In this document: positions 5,187 to 11,954 of the stretch, in pieces
Numbering within the stretch: the stretch's first letter is position 1
Layout of the letters: every line of letters starts with the position of its first letter
Source: Butyrivibrio sp.
GTDB lineage: Bacteria; Bacillota_A; Clostridia; Lachnospirales; Lachnospiraceae
NCBI RefSeq assembly: GCF_024699075.1
Contig: NZ_JAILQF010000381.1
Span: forward strand, 1 to 11,954
Reading direction: 5' to 3'
Length of the DNA: 11,954 nucleotides
Notes under the pieces: model-generated
Told to the model about the DNA's origin: nothing
Seen by the model: the letters and a program-made list of their open reading frames with translations, nothing else
Databases searched by the model: none
Made by a program: the position numbers and the translations under genes

Positions 5187-6598
5187 TCAGCACAAAGAGT
5201 AAGAAGTTCAGGGTCATGTGTTGATACAAGTACAGTCTTGCCACTGTCAGCAAGCTTTCTAAGAAGCCTTGCAACAGAACACATATGAACATAGTCAAGA
5301 CCTGAAGTTGGCTTATCAAAAAGGAGTAGCTTTGCTTTAGCTGCAATAGCAGAAGCAATAGCTACTCTTTGCTTCTGCCCTCCTGATAAAGCCATAGGAT
5401 GCGTATCAGCATAATCGTCAAGATCAACAGACTCAAGTATCTTATGAGCCGCTTCACTTGAAGGTTCTTTCATAGAAAGAAGAACTTCTGATAAAACGCT
5501 ATCTGTAAAAAGCTGATGATTCACATCCTGCATCACAAGATAGCTGATTTCAATAGCTTTTCTTCTTTTATAGGAATTACCATCTATGATTATCTGGCCT
5601 TTACAATTCTTTTCAAGTCCGCAAATGCATCTAAGAAGTGTAGACTTACCTGCTCCATTATATCCAACAAGACCTATAACACTTCCTTTTTGTAGCTCGA
5701 GCCTTGGAATGTAAAGTGTAAGAGACTCATCCGGAATCTTTTTACGTCCAAAAAGATGCTGTTTCTTGTCATACGTAAAATAGAAATCTTTTAAAACTAT
5801 ACTTTCATTATTATATTTATTCTTTTGATGTGGTCTTAAAACTGTCTCCAGATTTCTGTCAATTGACAAAGGACGCAGCTTTAAACTACGCATCATATCA
5901 TCACCAAGTTTTTGGAACTCATCTTTGGTCCATTCTCTACTAATACTTCCATCTTCTATTAAAAGGACCCTGTCAACAAGATCACTTACATACCAGAGTC
6001 TATGCTCAGAAATGATGATCGTCTTCCCCTGACTTCTCCACAATTTGATGATTCGGCGAAGCTCATCAATTGCCTTCCAGTCAAGGTTTGATGATGGCTC
6101 ATCAAGGATTATGACATCCGGAATAAGAGCTGCAACACTGGCACAGGCAATTTTCTGCTTTTCTCCTCCTGACAGCTCAAAAAGGCTTCTTGAAAGAAGC
6201 GGACTAAGATCCATATCCCTTGTTACTATATCCTTGCGCTTTTTGATCTCCTTGGGAGGAAGTCCTATATTCTCAGTACCAAAGACTATCTCTCCATCTG
6301 TATCTACTGAAAAAAACTGACTTCTGGGATTTTGAAATACAGTTCCTACTATGCCTGCAAGATCGTAAAGAGGAGTTGTAAGAATATCTTTGCCATCAAC
6401 AGAAACGCTTCCTGACAGATCACCCTTGTAAAAATGAGGAATAAGCCCATTAATAAGGCGCAGTATTGACGTTTTACCAGCGCCTGACGAGCCGCATAAA
6501 AGAACCGCCTCACCCTTTTGTACAGTTAGAGATATATCCTTAAGACGACCATATTCTGAACCTTTATAGTTAAAATTTACATCCTTAATTTCAATCAT
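5147..6598 (-). CDS. ECF transporter double ATPase (fused EcfA-type domains)
   Basis: A 483-residue cytoplasmic protein made of two ABC ATPase domains, the fused form of the EcfA pair that powers ECF vitamin and small-molecule importers. Domain 1: Walker A GSSGAGKT (36-43), Q-loop VFQNPRSQFF, signature LSGGEKQ, Walker B VIILDEPSSNLD and switch His in ISEHR. Domain 2: Walker A GYNGAGKST, Q-loop VMQDVNHQLF, signature LSGGQKQ (404-410), Walker B LLLFDKPTSGLD and His461 (STHD). In domain 2 the catalytic Glu is Lys (K429, codon at 5312-5314), so that site probably hydrolyses ATP poorly or not at all. The ATG overlaps the upstream T-component stop by four bases (ATGA). Substrate is set by the S component and is unknown. 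At its 3' end it overlaps the converging membrane-protein gene by 40 bases. Confidence 0.92.
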   Translation of the reverse strand: MIEIKDVNFNYKGSEYGRLKDISLTVQKGEAVLLCGSSGAGKTSILRLINGLIPHFYKGDLSGSVSVDGKDILTTPLYDLAGIVGTVFQNPRSQFFSVDTDGEIVFGTENIGLPPKEIKKRKDIVTRDMDLSPLLSRSLFELSGGEKQKIACASVAALIPDVIILDEPSSNLDWKAIDELRRIIKLWRSQGKTIIISEHRLWYVSDLVDRVLLIEDGSISREWTKDEFQKLGDDMMRSLKLRPLSIDRNLETVLRPHQKNKYNNESIVLKDFYFTYDKKQHLFGRKKIPDESLTLYIPRLELQKGSVIGLVGYNGAGKSTLLRCICGLEKNCKGQIIIDGNSYKRRKAIEISYLVMQDVNHQLFTDSVLSEVLLSMKEPSSEAAHKILESVDLDDYADTHPMALSGGQKQRVAIASAIAAKAKLLLFDKPTSGLDYVHMCSVARLLRKLADSGKTVLVSTHDPELLTLCADHVVRLEHGRVKR

Positions 6599-7326
6599 AG
6601 TATTTGCGTATATTTAGAGATAATAAACATAAATGCCATTATCATAAGTCCAATCATTATTATTATATCTATTGCTTTAAGCCTTAATTCTACAACGCTT
6701 GAACGCTTTATATCCGCGCCAAGGCCCCTTGTAATAGCTGCTGCAGAAAGCTCATCTCCAATACTTACGCAGGAGAAAAGAAGCGGAATCATTCTATACT
6801 CTACCATTTTGGTGACATGACCTGAACCCATCACAATACCACGCATTTTCATAGCATCTTTGATCGCACCATATTCTTCTTTTACTGTTGGAAAAAAACG
6901 CATGACAACAGCAAGCGATATAGCTATACCATCAGGCACATGCATCTTCTGCATTGCAGAAAGAAACTCTCCTATCTTTGTAGTACGTATCATATACCAG
7001 GCCGTGATCATGGCAGGCATGAACTGAACTACGATTGCGCAATATCCAAGAAGAAGCGAAGTAACAACACCTGTAGAGGCACTAGAAAGTACGTTCCTTG
7101 CGATTATCAAAGCTATAAGATAAAGAGTGCCAAAGCGAAGTGCTGAAACTATACGCCCTTCAAGCACAAGCAAAAGAACAGGAATAAAAGTTATTAAAGT
7201 CCTCAAAACCCACATAAACGTTGTTGTCGCACTCATCATTACTATCGTAGATACTACTAAAACCATAAACAGCTTCGTGCGCGGGTCAAGACGAAGAATA
7301 GATTTACCTTCCATAGAATGCTCCAT
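6595..7326 (-). CDS. ECF transporter transmembrane T component (EcfT-like)
   Basis: A 243-residue integral membrane protein. It opens with the T-component signature RLDPRTKL (12-19), has about five or six hydrophobic segments, and carries the two coupling-helix Arg-Gly motifs that dock on the ATPases: KMRGI around 160-164 and TRGLGA around 199-204. In ECF transporters the T subunit links the paired ATPases to the substrate-binding S subunit. Its ATG shares one base with the stop of the S-component gene (TAATG) and its end overlaps the ATPase start, so the three genes are translationally coupled. The family call is firm; the substrate cannot be inferred. Confidence 0.92.
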   Translation of the reverse strand: MEHSMEGKSILRLDPRTKLFMVLVVSTIVMMSATTTFMWVLRTLITFIPVLLLVLEGRIVSALRFGTLYLIALIIARNVLSSASTGVVTSLLLGYCAIVVQFMPAMITAWYMIRTTKIGEFLSAMQKMHVPDGIAISLAVVMRFFPTVKEEYGAIKDAMKMRGIVMGSGHVTKMVEYRMIPLLFSCVSIGDELSAAAITRGLGADIKRSSVVELRLKAIDIIIMIGLMIMAFMFIISKYTQIL

Positions 7327-7916
7327 TAAACAATTCCTGCTTTTTCAAAATGCTTCTTAACAACCTTCTGTCCTATAACAGCACCTATACATCCAAAAAC
7401 AAAACATACAATAAGAAGAACTATTATGGTACGTGAGTTGATAGCTCTGAAAAGATTATCGCAATACTCAGCGCTATAACCACCTTCAATAAGATCATTT
7501 CTATAAGACTCTGCAGTTACGATTACAGGAAAATAGTTTGCACATACCCATAAACTGAAGATTCCATTACTCAGAATTGTCTTCTTTGCACTCTTGTAAT
7601 TGCCGCTTTTAGCAATAAAATCTGCTACAAGTCCTACAATCAGGATAAGAGGTGCTCCAAGCCAGCCCATACCTGTGACAAACATAATGATCGCAAGAAG
7701 AATAGCCATAGTTGTAAGCATTCCGAATTTCTCGATCTTGGAATAAAAAAGCATCATTGGAATACCACCAACAAGCGGTATGAGAACTACATATGCAGCT
7801 ACTATATAAGGATGAATGAATCCAAGCATTCCACATGCAAATTCAACCACAAAAAGTAGTGCCGTAAAAATACCTACAGTAATAAAATCTTTTGCTTCTA
7901 ATTTTTTGTTATTCAT
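7326..7916 (-). CDS. ECF transporter substrate-binding S component, MptD-like
   Basis: A 196-residue membrane protein with about five or six hydrophobic helices, beginning MNNKKLEAKDFITVGIFTA. It resembles the MptD family of putative ECF S components (also annotated as Trep_Strep integral membrane proteins), which commonly sits beside a T component and a fused ATPase exactly as here. I chose the ATG at 7916 because AAGGGG lies 8 bases upstream; an in-frame ATG at 8003 would run back into the end of the esterase gene and add a non-family, charged 29 residues. Substrate: unknown for the family as far as I know. The gene starts 47 bases after the esterase stops, so the imported compound may be the esterase's substrate or product (inference from neighbourhood). 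Family assignment is from overall pattern, not a catalytic motif. Confidence 0.82.
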   Translation of the reverse strand: MNNKKLEAKDFITVGIFTALLFVVEFACGMLGFIHPYIVAAYVVLIPLVGGIPMMLFYSKIEKFGMLTTMAILLAIIMFVTGMGWLGAPLILIVGLVADFIAKSGNYKSAKKTILSNGIFSLWVCANYFPVIVTAESYRNDLIEGGYSAEYCDNLFRAINSRTIIVLLIVCFVFGCIGAVIGQKVVKKHFEKAGIV

Positions 7917-7941
7917 AATACATTCCCCTTTATATTTATAT

Positions 7942-7962
7942 AAAACATACATCGTATGTTTT
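7942..7962. promoter_or_regulatory. Perfect 21-bp palindrome between esterase and S-component genes
   Basis: The 9-base arms AAAACATAC and GTATGTTTT flank ATC, directly after the esterase stop and 26 bases before the S-component start. The ACATAC/GTATGT core is typical of operators of small dimeric repressors such as TetR-type proteins. In RNA it would be a weak AU-rich hairpin followed by TTTTATATAAAT, so a leaky terminator or an internal promoter region is also possible. Confidence 0.5.
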
Positions 7963-7963
7963 T

Positions 7964-9451
7964 TTACATGGTCTCTAAATATGAGCATCTGGCTCTTTCG
8001 CACAATCCGGCATCATTTACCTTTTCTATAAGATCCTTATTAGGAAAAGGAACAGAGGTGATCTCATCATCATAATCCGTGATAAGACCTGTCTCATCAA
8101 ATCTTGGACGATTTGGTATTACTCCGGTTTTTATAAATTCAAGCCAGTCCTTTTGAAGGATCCTTGTCTGAAGCTTATTCTCTTCAGGAATAGGAATATT
8201 CATTTTATCCATATTGTCAAAAAAGAGTGCAAGCTCCGCTCCGTGATATGATCCTCTAAGCTTCTTGTAAAGATCAGGTGCATAATGCATTCTATAGCCG
8301 TAAACAGGACATTTAGATGAGTAATATTTCATAAGCTGATAAGAAGAATTATGGAATACCAAAAGCTCCATGATCTTGGTCTGTATGTCTACAGGACCTG
8401 TCGCATCCTTTTCAAAGGCAGCCTTTAGCAAGTTCCCAAAGTCTCCATACTTATTCCTAAGCACTTCGTCAAGCTGACTATCCCTTGTTGTAATACCAAG
8501 GAACTTGTAATACATAGGGATCTCGATCATTGAAAACTCATCAGAATTAGTACCAAGCAATACCGGAATTGAAGGAAATCTTCCCTCCTTGAGAAGCTTA
8601 TTAGGATCTTCTATAAAAAAGTCTCCATCAATCACATCTGCTTCTGATATTGGATTATGTTTATCTATAAGACACTTATATGGAACAGTTTTTAAAATTT
8701 TAGGATCTGATATCTTTTTCTTTTTAAGATAATCATTAAAAACTTTTTCTGCCTGCTCTCTCTTTGTTATATGCGGAAGATTACCGGCGAATAAGATAAG
8801 CTTATCAAACTGCTTATTACTGACAGGATTCAGAAACTGATACATACATGACAGACCACCGCCGCAGTGCCCCATAAGTGTTATATTATCCGGGTCACCT
8901 CCAAAGCTGCCAATATTCTTACGTATCCATATAAGCGCAGCCTGCTGATCATAGTATGCAAGATTAGCAGTCATATTGCCGCCATCAAAATAGGGAAGAT
9001 AACCAAAATTACCAATCCTGTAGGTAATAGAGACAAATACTATGCCATGTGACGCAAGATTACCACCTGTATAAATCGGCACAGTACCTGATCCTTCTCC
9101 TCCTCCGTGAATAAAGACTGCAACAGGCTTGTGATCTGTAAGAGAGTCAGTCCAGATATTAACAACAAAAGCATCCTCTGTCTGGGTATCATTCAATGGA
9201 AGAAATTCAGGTCGCATCATATGATGTTTTAAGAAAACATTAGCCCAAAGAGGATAACCATGCTGCCAAAAGCAGACCGTATCTTCACGATTAATAGGTT
9301 TACCTTTTGTATACTCATCTACTACTACCGGTTTCTCAAACCTACCTGCATGAGCATAAGGAACGCTTGGAATAGCATAAACAGGGTCGCCTGAATCACT
9401 TTGCCCTACAACATTTGCATAAACATCGCCAATAGACGTACTTAAGATCAT
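7964..9451 (-). CDS. Type-B carboxylesterase with Cys nucleophile
   Basis: A 495-residue alpha/beta hydrolase of the carboxylesterase B (p-nitrobenzyl esterase) family, full length and with no signal peptide, so cytoplasmic. Seen: the oxyanion-hole HGGG at 115-118, IGNFGYLPY at 146-154 where esterases read R-x-x-FG-[FY], and the nucleophile elbow GHCGGG at 194-199. The elbow is normally GESAGG, so the nucleophile would be C196 (codon TGC, 8864-8866). The partners remain: E305 (GTNSDEF) and H403 (SYHGAELALFF). A Cys-Glu-His triad recalls dienelactone hydrolase, which also uses Cys in the elbow. The activity might be altered esterase, lactonase or thioesterase, or weak. The ribosome binding site is poor (AGAAAG). 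It leads the ECF transporter genes by 47 bases, so probably one operon. Family sure, substrate unknown. Confidence 0.88.
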   Translation of the reverse strand: MILSTSIGDVYANVVGQSDSGDPVYAIPSVPYAHAGRFEKPVVVDEYTKGKPINREDTVCFWQHGYPLWANVFLKHHMMRPEFLPLNDTQTEDAFVVNIWTDSLTDHKPVAVFIHGGGEGSGTVPIYTGGNLASHGIVFVSITYRIGNFGYLPYFDGGNMTANLAYYDQQAALIWIRKNIGSFGGDPDNITLMGHCGGGLSCMYQFLNPVSNKQFDKLILFAGNLPHITKREQAEKVFNDYLKKKKISDPKILKTVPYKCLIDKHNPISEADVIDGDFFIEDPNKLLKEGRFPSIPVLLGTNSDEFSMIEIPMYYKFLGITTRDSQLDEVLRNKYGDFGNLLKAAFEKDATGPVDIQTKIMELLVFHNSSYQLMKYYSSKCPVYGYRMHYAPDLYKKLRGSYHGAELALFFDNMDKMNIPIPEENKLQTRILQKDWLEFIKTGVIPNRPRFDETGLITDYDDEITSVPFPNKDLIEKVNDAGLCERARCSYLETM

Positions 9452-9593
9452 GATATTGCACTTTCTAAAGAAACTTATCCCATCAATAAAATTAAGCTTC
9501 GCACACCATTAATACGTTACTGCCCTTACGATTTGATTGCCTTGGGCAGTTAATAAAGGATTTTCTTCTCTTAAAAATAATTCGTCGCTCTAT

Positions 9594-9609
9594 GTTAGCT
9601 ATGTCTAAC
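9594..9609. promoter_or_regulatory. Candidate operator dyad 1 near the esterase promoter
   Basis: GTTAG(CTATGT)CTAAC is a 16-bp dyad that would lie at about +4 to +19 of a transcript from the extended -10 at 9620-9628. It matches the second dyad at 13 of 16 positions. Binding here would block transcription start or early elongation (inference). Confidence 0.45.
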
Positions 9610-9619
9610 CTTTAAGCAT

Positions 9620-9628
9620 ACTATAACA
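9620..9628 (-). promoter_or_regulatory. Probable extended -10 promoter of the esterase-ECF operon
   Basis: On the minus strand the sequence reads TGTTATAGT, matching the extended -10 consensus TGnTATAAT at all but one base. No clear -35 is found at the right distance, as is common for extended -10 promoters. The start would be near 9612, giving a leader of about 160 bases before the esterase ATG. Confidence 0.45.
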
Positions 9629-9670
9629 TTAACACCTATAAATTATTTACTTGCAACAAGGATTCACAAG

Positions 9671-9686
9671 GTTAGCGATTGCTAAC
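9671..9686. promoter_or_regulatory. Candidate operator dyad 2 upstream of the esterase promoter
   Basis: GTTAGC(GATT)GCTAAC, a perfect 6+6 dyad 77 bases from the first and at about -59 to -74 relative to the inferred start. Two like dyads astride one promoter suggest cooperative or loop-type repression by a dimeric regulator, which is not encoded in this window. Confidence 0.45.
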
Positions 9687-9780
9687 GCACAGAGATTATT
9701 CTACATCCACACTACATCAAAGTCAAATGTTTTCCGACATTGCTCCACGCATAAAGCGTGCAGGAAGCTTTTATTGCGAA

Positions 9781-9995
9781 TTTAATAATGCGAGCAGTTT
9801 ATAAAGAGTTTTTGCGTCTTTGAGCGTTTTTATAAATTCAAAAGCTTTATAGATGGATATTAATATTCCGCTAGGGGTCCGCATGTTCGAGCGTAGCGAG
9901 TTTCGGACCCCGGAATATTAATATCCAGATATCAAGCTTTGAATTATAAAACGCGAAAGACAAGAAAATCTTTATAAACTGCTCGCATTATTAAA
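9781..9995. repeat. 215-bp imperfect inverted repeat (giant stem-loop element)
   Basis: The outer arms 9781-9806 and 9970-9995 are perfectly complementary over 26 bp. Inner arms 9854-9870 and 9911-9927 pair over 17 bp. Next comes GGGGTCCG (9874-9881) with CGGACCCC (9904-9911), which shares one base with the inner arm. The stretch between outer and inner arms pairs with several mismatches and small gaps. The 22-base apical loop carries GAGCGTAGCGAG, which reads almost the same backwards. No open reading frame fits. It could be a MITE-like mobile remnant, a dispersed structural repeat or a two-way transcription barrier. I see no clear target-site duplication at its ends. Confidence 0.75.
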
Positions 9996-10006
9996 ACTTT
10001 AAAGTG

Positions 10007-10023
10007 GCACATATTATATGTGC
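10007..10023 (-). terminator. Hairpin after the double-receiver gene
   Basis: GCACATA (10007-10013) and TATGTGC (10017-10023) form a perfect 7-bp stem with a 3-base loop, 10 bases after the stop codon of the double-receiver gene. On the minus strand it is followed by CACTTTAAAGTTTT. It is a probable weak terminator, reinforced by the large palindrome just downstream. Confidence 0.5.
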
Positions 10024-10032
10024 GCCAAGTTT

Positions 10033-10809
10033 TCACAGGGTGTCCTGATAGCTTTTTACTTTTTGTTTTTCGAAGAATTCGTCTATATTGGCTATGAGTT
10101 CTCCAGGCGGCATAGTTTTCAAAAGGTATTTTTCAGGCTTTAGCGAAACCACCTGCATAACACTTTCTTTATCACCCTTTACCGTAAGGAACATAACAGG
10201 TATATCACACGTATCAGGTTCACTTCTTAGCATCTTAAGAACCTGCGGCCCCGTTGTGACCGGCATTTCATAATCAAGAAGAATAAGATCTACAGGGTTT
10301 TTTACAAGGAAGGTTATTGCCGCCATTCCCGAGTTGACCATAAATACCTGATACTTTTCAGATAGCCAGCTTTTGATAGTTCTAAGCATGACACCATCAT
10401 CATCAACTACAAGGATACGCTTTTTCTGAAGACGGATATTTTCTTTTTCTACAAGCTCTATCATCTTCTGACCAAGCTCTTTTACATTTACCGGTCTTTC
10501 AAAAACTGCAGATAGCATTGCACTATCCTTATTTTCAACAATCTTCTCTATTTCATCAGGAGATCCAATAATACTGATTGACAGATCATCCTCAAAAACC
10601 TTGTCTCTAAGATATACAAAAAGCTCCATCATATCATCTATCTGATCTATGTAGATCAGATATAAAGACGGTTTATCTTTGATTCTTTCTATATCGGTCA
10701 CATTGGGGGCAGATTGTATGACTTCAAATCCCTTGTTTTTTAGCTCATTAGCAATTGATGTGACCATAAAACTTTTGCCACCACCTACTAACAGTACTCT
10801 TTTATCCAT
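10033..10809 (-). CDS. Double-receiver response regulator without output domain
   Basis: A 258-residue protein of two receiver domains. Residues 131-250 are a canonical receiver: acidic pocket D136-D138 (VVDDD), phospho-acceptor D179 (LLDYEMP), T209 (FLTVKG) and K231 (LLKTM). Residues 1-125 have the same fold pattern but are degenerate: the acidic pocket is GGG (LVGGGKS, 6-13) and the usual KP is ERP (104-106), although D55 is present in LIYIDQID. No DNA-binding, enzymatic or Hpt domain follows, so it likely works by protein contact or as a phosphate relay or sink. GGAGAG lies five bases before the ATG. It begins 59 bases after the kinase gene ends, so it is probably its operon partner and may receive phosphate from the Hpt domain there (inference). 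The degenerate half may serve dimerisation or partner binding. Confidence 0.85.
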   Translation of the reverse strand: MDKRVLLVGGGKSFMVTSIANELKNKGFEVIQSAPNVTDIERIKDKPSLYLIYIDQIDDMMELFVYLRDKVFEDDLSISIIGSPDEIEKIVENKDSAMLSAVFERPVNVKELGQKMIELVEKENIRLQKKRILVVDDDGVMLRTIKSWLSEKYQVFMVNSGMAAITFLVKNPVDLILLDYEMPVTTGPQVLKMLRSEPDTCDIPVMFLTVKGDKESVMQVVSLKPEKYLLKTMPPGELIANIDEFFEKQKVKSYQDTL

Positions 10810-10868
10810 ATGATCTCTCCATAAAAAGATTAACGGTAGCCTTTTCTAATAAAATAATAATACATATA

Positions 10869-11954
10869 TCAGAGAATTGACAGTAAAGACTCTCTGTCAA
10901 CTGCAATTATCAGTTCTTTAACCTTATCATACTTATCTTTATATACTTTTGGAATACTATATCCTGCAAGCATCTTGATAATTCCATCTGCTGTATCATA
11001 GTCGTATGCTTCTATAAGTTCTTTTATATCCGAGAAAGCCTGAACAAGCTCATCTTCAGGTATTTCAGGTAATACTTCATCTTCAGGCACTTCTTCTATT
11101 GCTACGCCAAGCTTTTCTTTGTAGCTTCTATATAATTCTAAAAGCTCGGACGTTTTAGCTACTATCTCATCTTCATTTTCATCATTACCGCACTTTTCAA
11201 GGTAAGCAGCCATTTTAGACAGCTCCATCGCACCTATAAGTCTTGAAGAGCTCTTTAGTGCATGAACTGTAACTGTATAGTTTCTAAAGTCCTTGTCTTT
11301 TACAAAACTTTCTATATTGGAAGCTTCTTTATCGATACTTGAATAATAATTATTTATAACTTCTCTTAATACTTCGATGCTTCCGCAGTTTTTGATCGCC
11401 TCTGTAAGATCAATTCCCTGAATCTTTCTAAGAGGATCATCGGCATCAAGGCTCGTACTAGCATCATCAGAACCTTTATCTGTATCTTCCCCATTATCTG
11501 TTTCGTCAGCTTCAAGTATCTTTTCATCAGGAAGATAATCGCGTATCATGCTTTCTAAAAGTTCACTCTTTATAGGCTTAGCAATATAGTCATCGAATCC
11601 TGCATTTATATACTCTTCTCTTGCTCCTGAACCAGCGTTTGCAGTAAGTGCAATGCAAGGAACTCCTTCATTCAGGTTCCCTTCAAGCTCTTTCATTGCT
11701 GCCAGAGTCTCAAGGCCATCCATTTCCGGCATTCTGTGATCAATAAAAATGATATCGTACTTTTGTTCCTGCACCTTTTTTAATGTCTCTTTACCACTAT
11801 CTGCAGTATCCACCTGTATTCTGGTAGCCTTTAAAAGGCCCTTAACGACAGTAAGATTCATAGGTGTATCATCTACTACCAGGACCTTTGCATCCGGTGC
11901 ATGATATTTTTCATGATACTTCTTTAGGCCCTTTATATACTCTTTGTAACGCTT
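10869..11954 (-). CDS. Hybrid histidine kinase, C-terminal REC-Hpt part (cut by window edge)
   Basis: The reading frame is open to the window edge, giving the last 361 residues of a larger protein; an internal ATG at 11861 falls inside the receiver fold and is not the start. In visible numbering, residues 22-145 are a receiver domain: acidic pocket D28-D29 (VLVVDDTPMN), phospho-acceptor D72 (FIDHRMPEMDG), Thr in ALTANA and Lys in YIAKPI. An acidic linker follows (about 148-170). An Hpt domain comes next, with phospho-His H231 in VHALKSSSRLIGA. After that comes an acidic, helix-rich tail (about 285-361) that I do not recognise. Such architecture normally follows a sensor and kinase core, which would lie beyond 11954. 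It would start a phosphorelay ending in the double-receiver protein downstream (inference). The signal is unknown. Confidence 0.88.
   Translation of the reverse strand, partial: KRYKEYIKGLKKYHEKYHAPDAKVLVVDDTPMNLTVVKGLLKATRIQVDTADSGKETLKKVQEQKYDIIFIDHRMPEMDGLETLAAMKELEGNLNEGVPCIALTANAGSGAREEYINAGFDDYIAKPIKSELLESMIRDYLPDEKILEADETDNGEDTDKGSDDASTSLDADDPLRKIQGIDLTEAIKNCGSIEVLREVINNYYSSIDKEASNIESFVKDKDFRNYTVTVHALKSSSRLIGAMELSKMAAYLEKCGNDENEDEIVAKTSELLELYRSYKEKLGVAIEEVPEDEVLPEIPEDELVQAFSDIKELIEAYDYDTADGIIKMLAGYSIPKVYKDKYDKVKELIIAVDRESLLSIL

Larger units (their letters stand above)
9452..9780. other. Gene-free leader region upstream of the esterase
   Basis: No coding sequence is visible in these 329 bases. 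Apart from the promoter and paired dyads listed separately, two hairpins can be seen. ACTGCCC (9519-9525) pairs with GGGCAGT (9544-9550) across 18 bases inside the probable esterase 5' leader, with no T-run after it. CACGC (9746-9750) pairs with GCGTG (9756-9760) across ATAAA. From about 9687 to 9745 I see nothing notable. Confidence 0.5.

Noticed and set aside
7917..8003. Upstream ATG (8003) for the S-component gene
   Set aside because: It would overlap the esterase coding end, has no ribosome binding site, and adds 29 residues foreign to the family; the ATG at 7916 has AAGGGG.
10869..11861. Complete 330-residue protein starting at the ATG at 11861
   Set aside because: The frame stays open to the window edge and the preceding residues (VLVVDDTP) are the receiver's first strand and acidic pocket, so the start lies outside.

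Overview
The window looks like a piece of a low-GC Firmicutes chromosome, most likely a rumen or gut Lachnospiraceae (Butyrivibrio / Pseudobutyrivibrio type). Grounds: AT-rich codon use, strong AGGAGG-type ribosome binding sites, a hybrid histidine kinase of the type those genomes carry in number, and a stand-alone S/T/A ECF transporter. The genus is an inference from style; no rRNA or marker gene is present.

Layout. (1) 1-1824, minus strand: a probable three-gene RiPP operon. It encodes a 63-residue Cys-rich repeat peptide with five Ala-Cys-Gly motifs, a radical SAM/SPASM maturase, and a quinone-oxidoreductase-like dehydrogenase cut by the window edge. Divergent from it (2092-2418, plus) is an HxlR/DUF24 regulator with the family's N-terminal cysteine, and the 267-bp gap between them holds three inverted repeats. 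Precursor and maturase match what I recall as the 'ACGX' radical-SAM peptide system, predicted computationally; I know of no experimental product. (2) 2569-5186, plus: a surface-glycan operon of three overlapping genes: GT2 glycosyltransferase fused to a GtrA membrane domain, a membrane-anchored phosphodiester glycosidase with a long Ser/Asp/Thr linker, and a small four-helix membrane protein. Its leader has two strong hairpins, one of which buries the Shine-Dalgarno sequence. (3) 9451-5147, minus: a type-B carboxylesterase with Cys in place of the nucleophilic Ser, followed by an ECF transporter (S, T, and a fused double ATPase whose second Walker B has Lys in place of the catalytic Glu). (4) 9452-10032: a 581-bp gene-free stretch with a likely promoter flanked by two related dyads and a 215-bp imperfect inverted repeat. 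(5) 11954-10033, minus: the C-terminal part of a hybrid kinase (REC-Hpt) and a double-receiver protein with no output domain, together a plausible phosphorelay.

How it fits together. The RiPP block reads as a redox/electrophile-responsive unit: HxlR proteins often sense quinones through a cysteine and control quinone reductases, and here such a pair brackets a thiol-rich peptide and its maturase. The esterase-ECF block suggests import of a small molecule (substrate unknown) plus intracellular ester or thioester hydrolysis. The most interesting leads are the ACGX cassette, the buried ribosome binding site at 2545-2566, the Cys-nucleophile esterase and the 215-bp palindrome.
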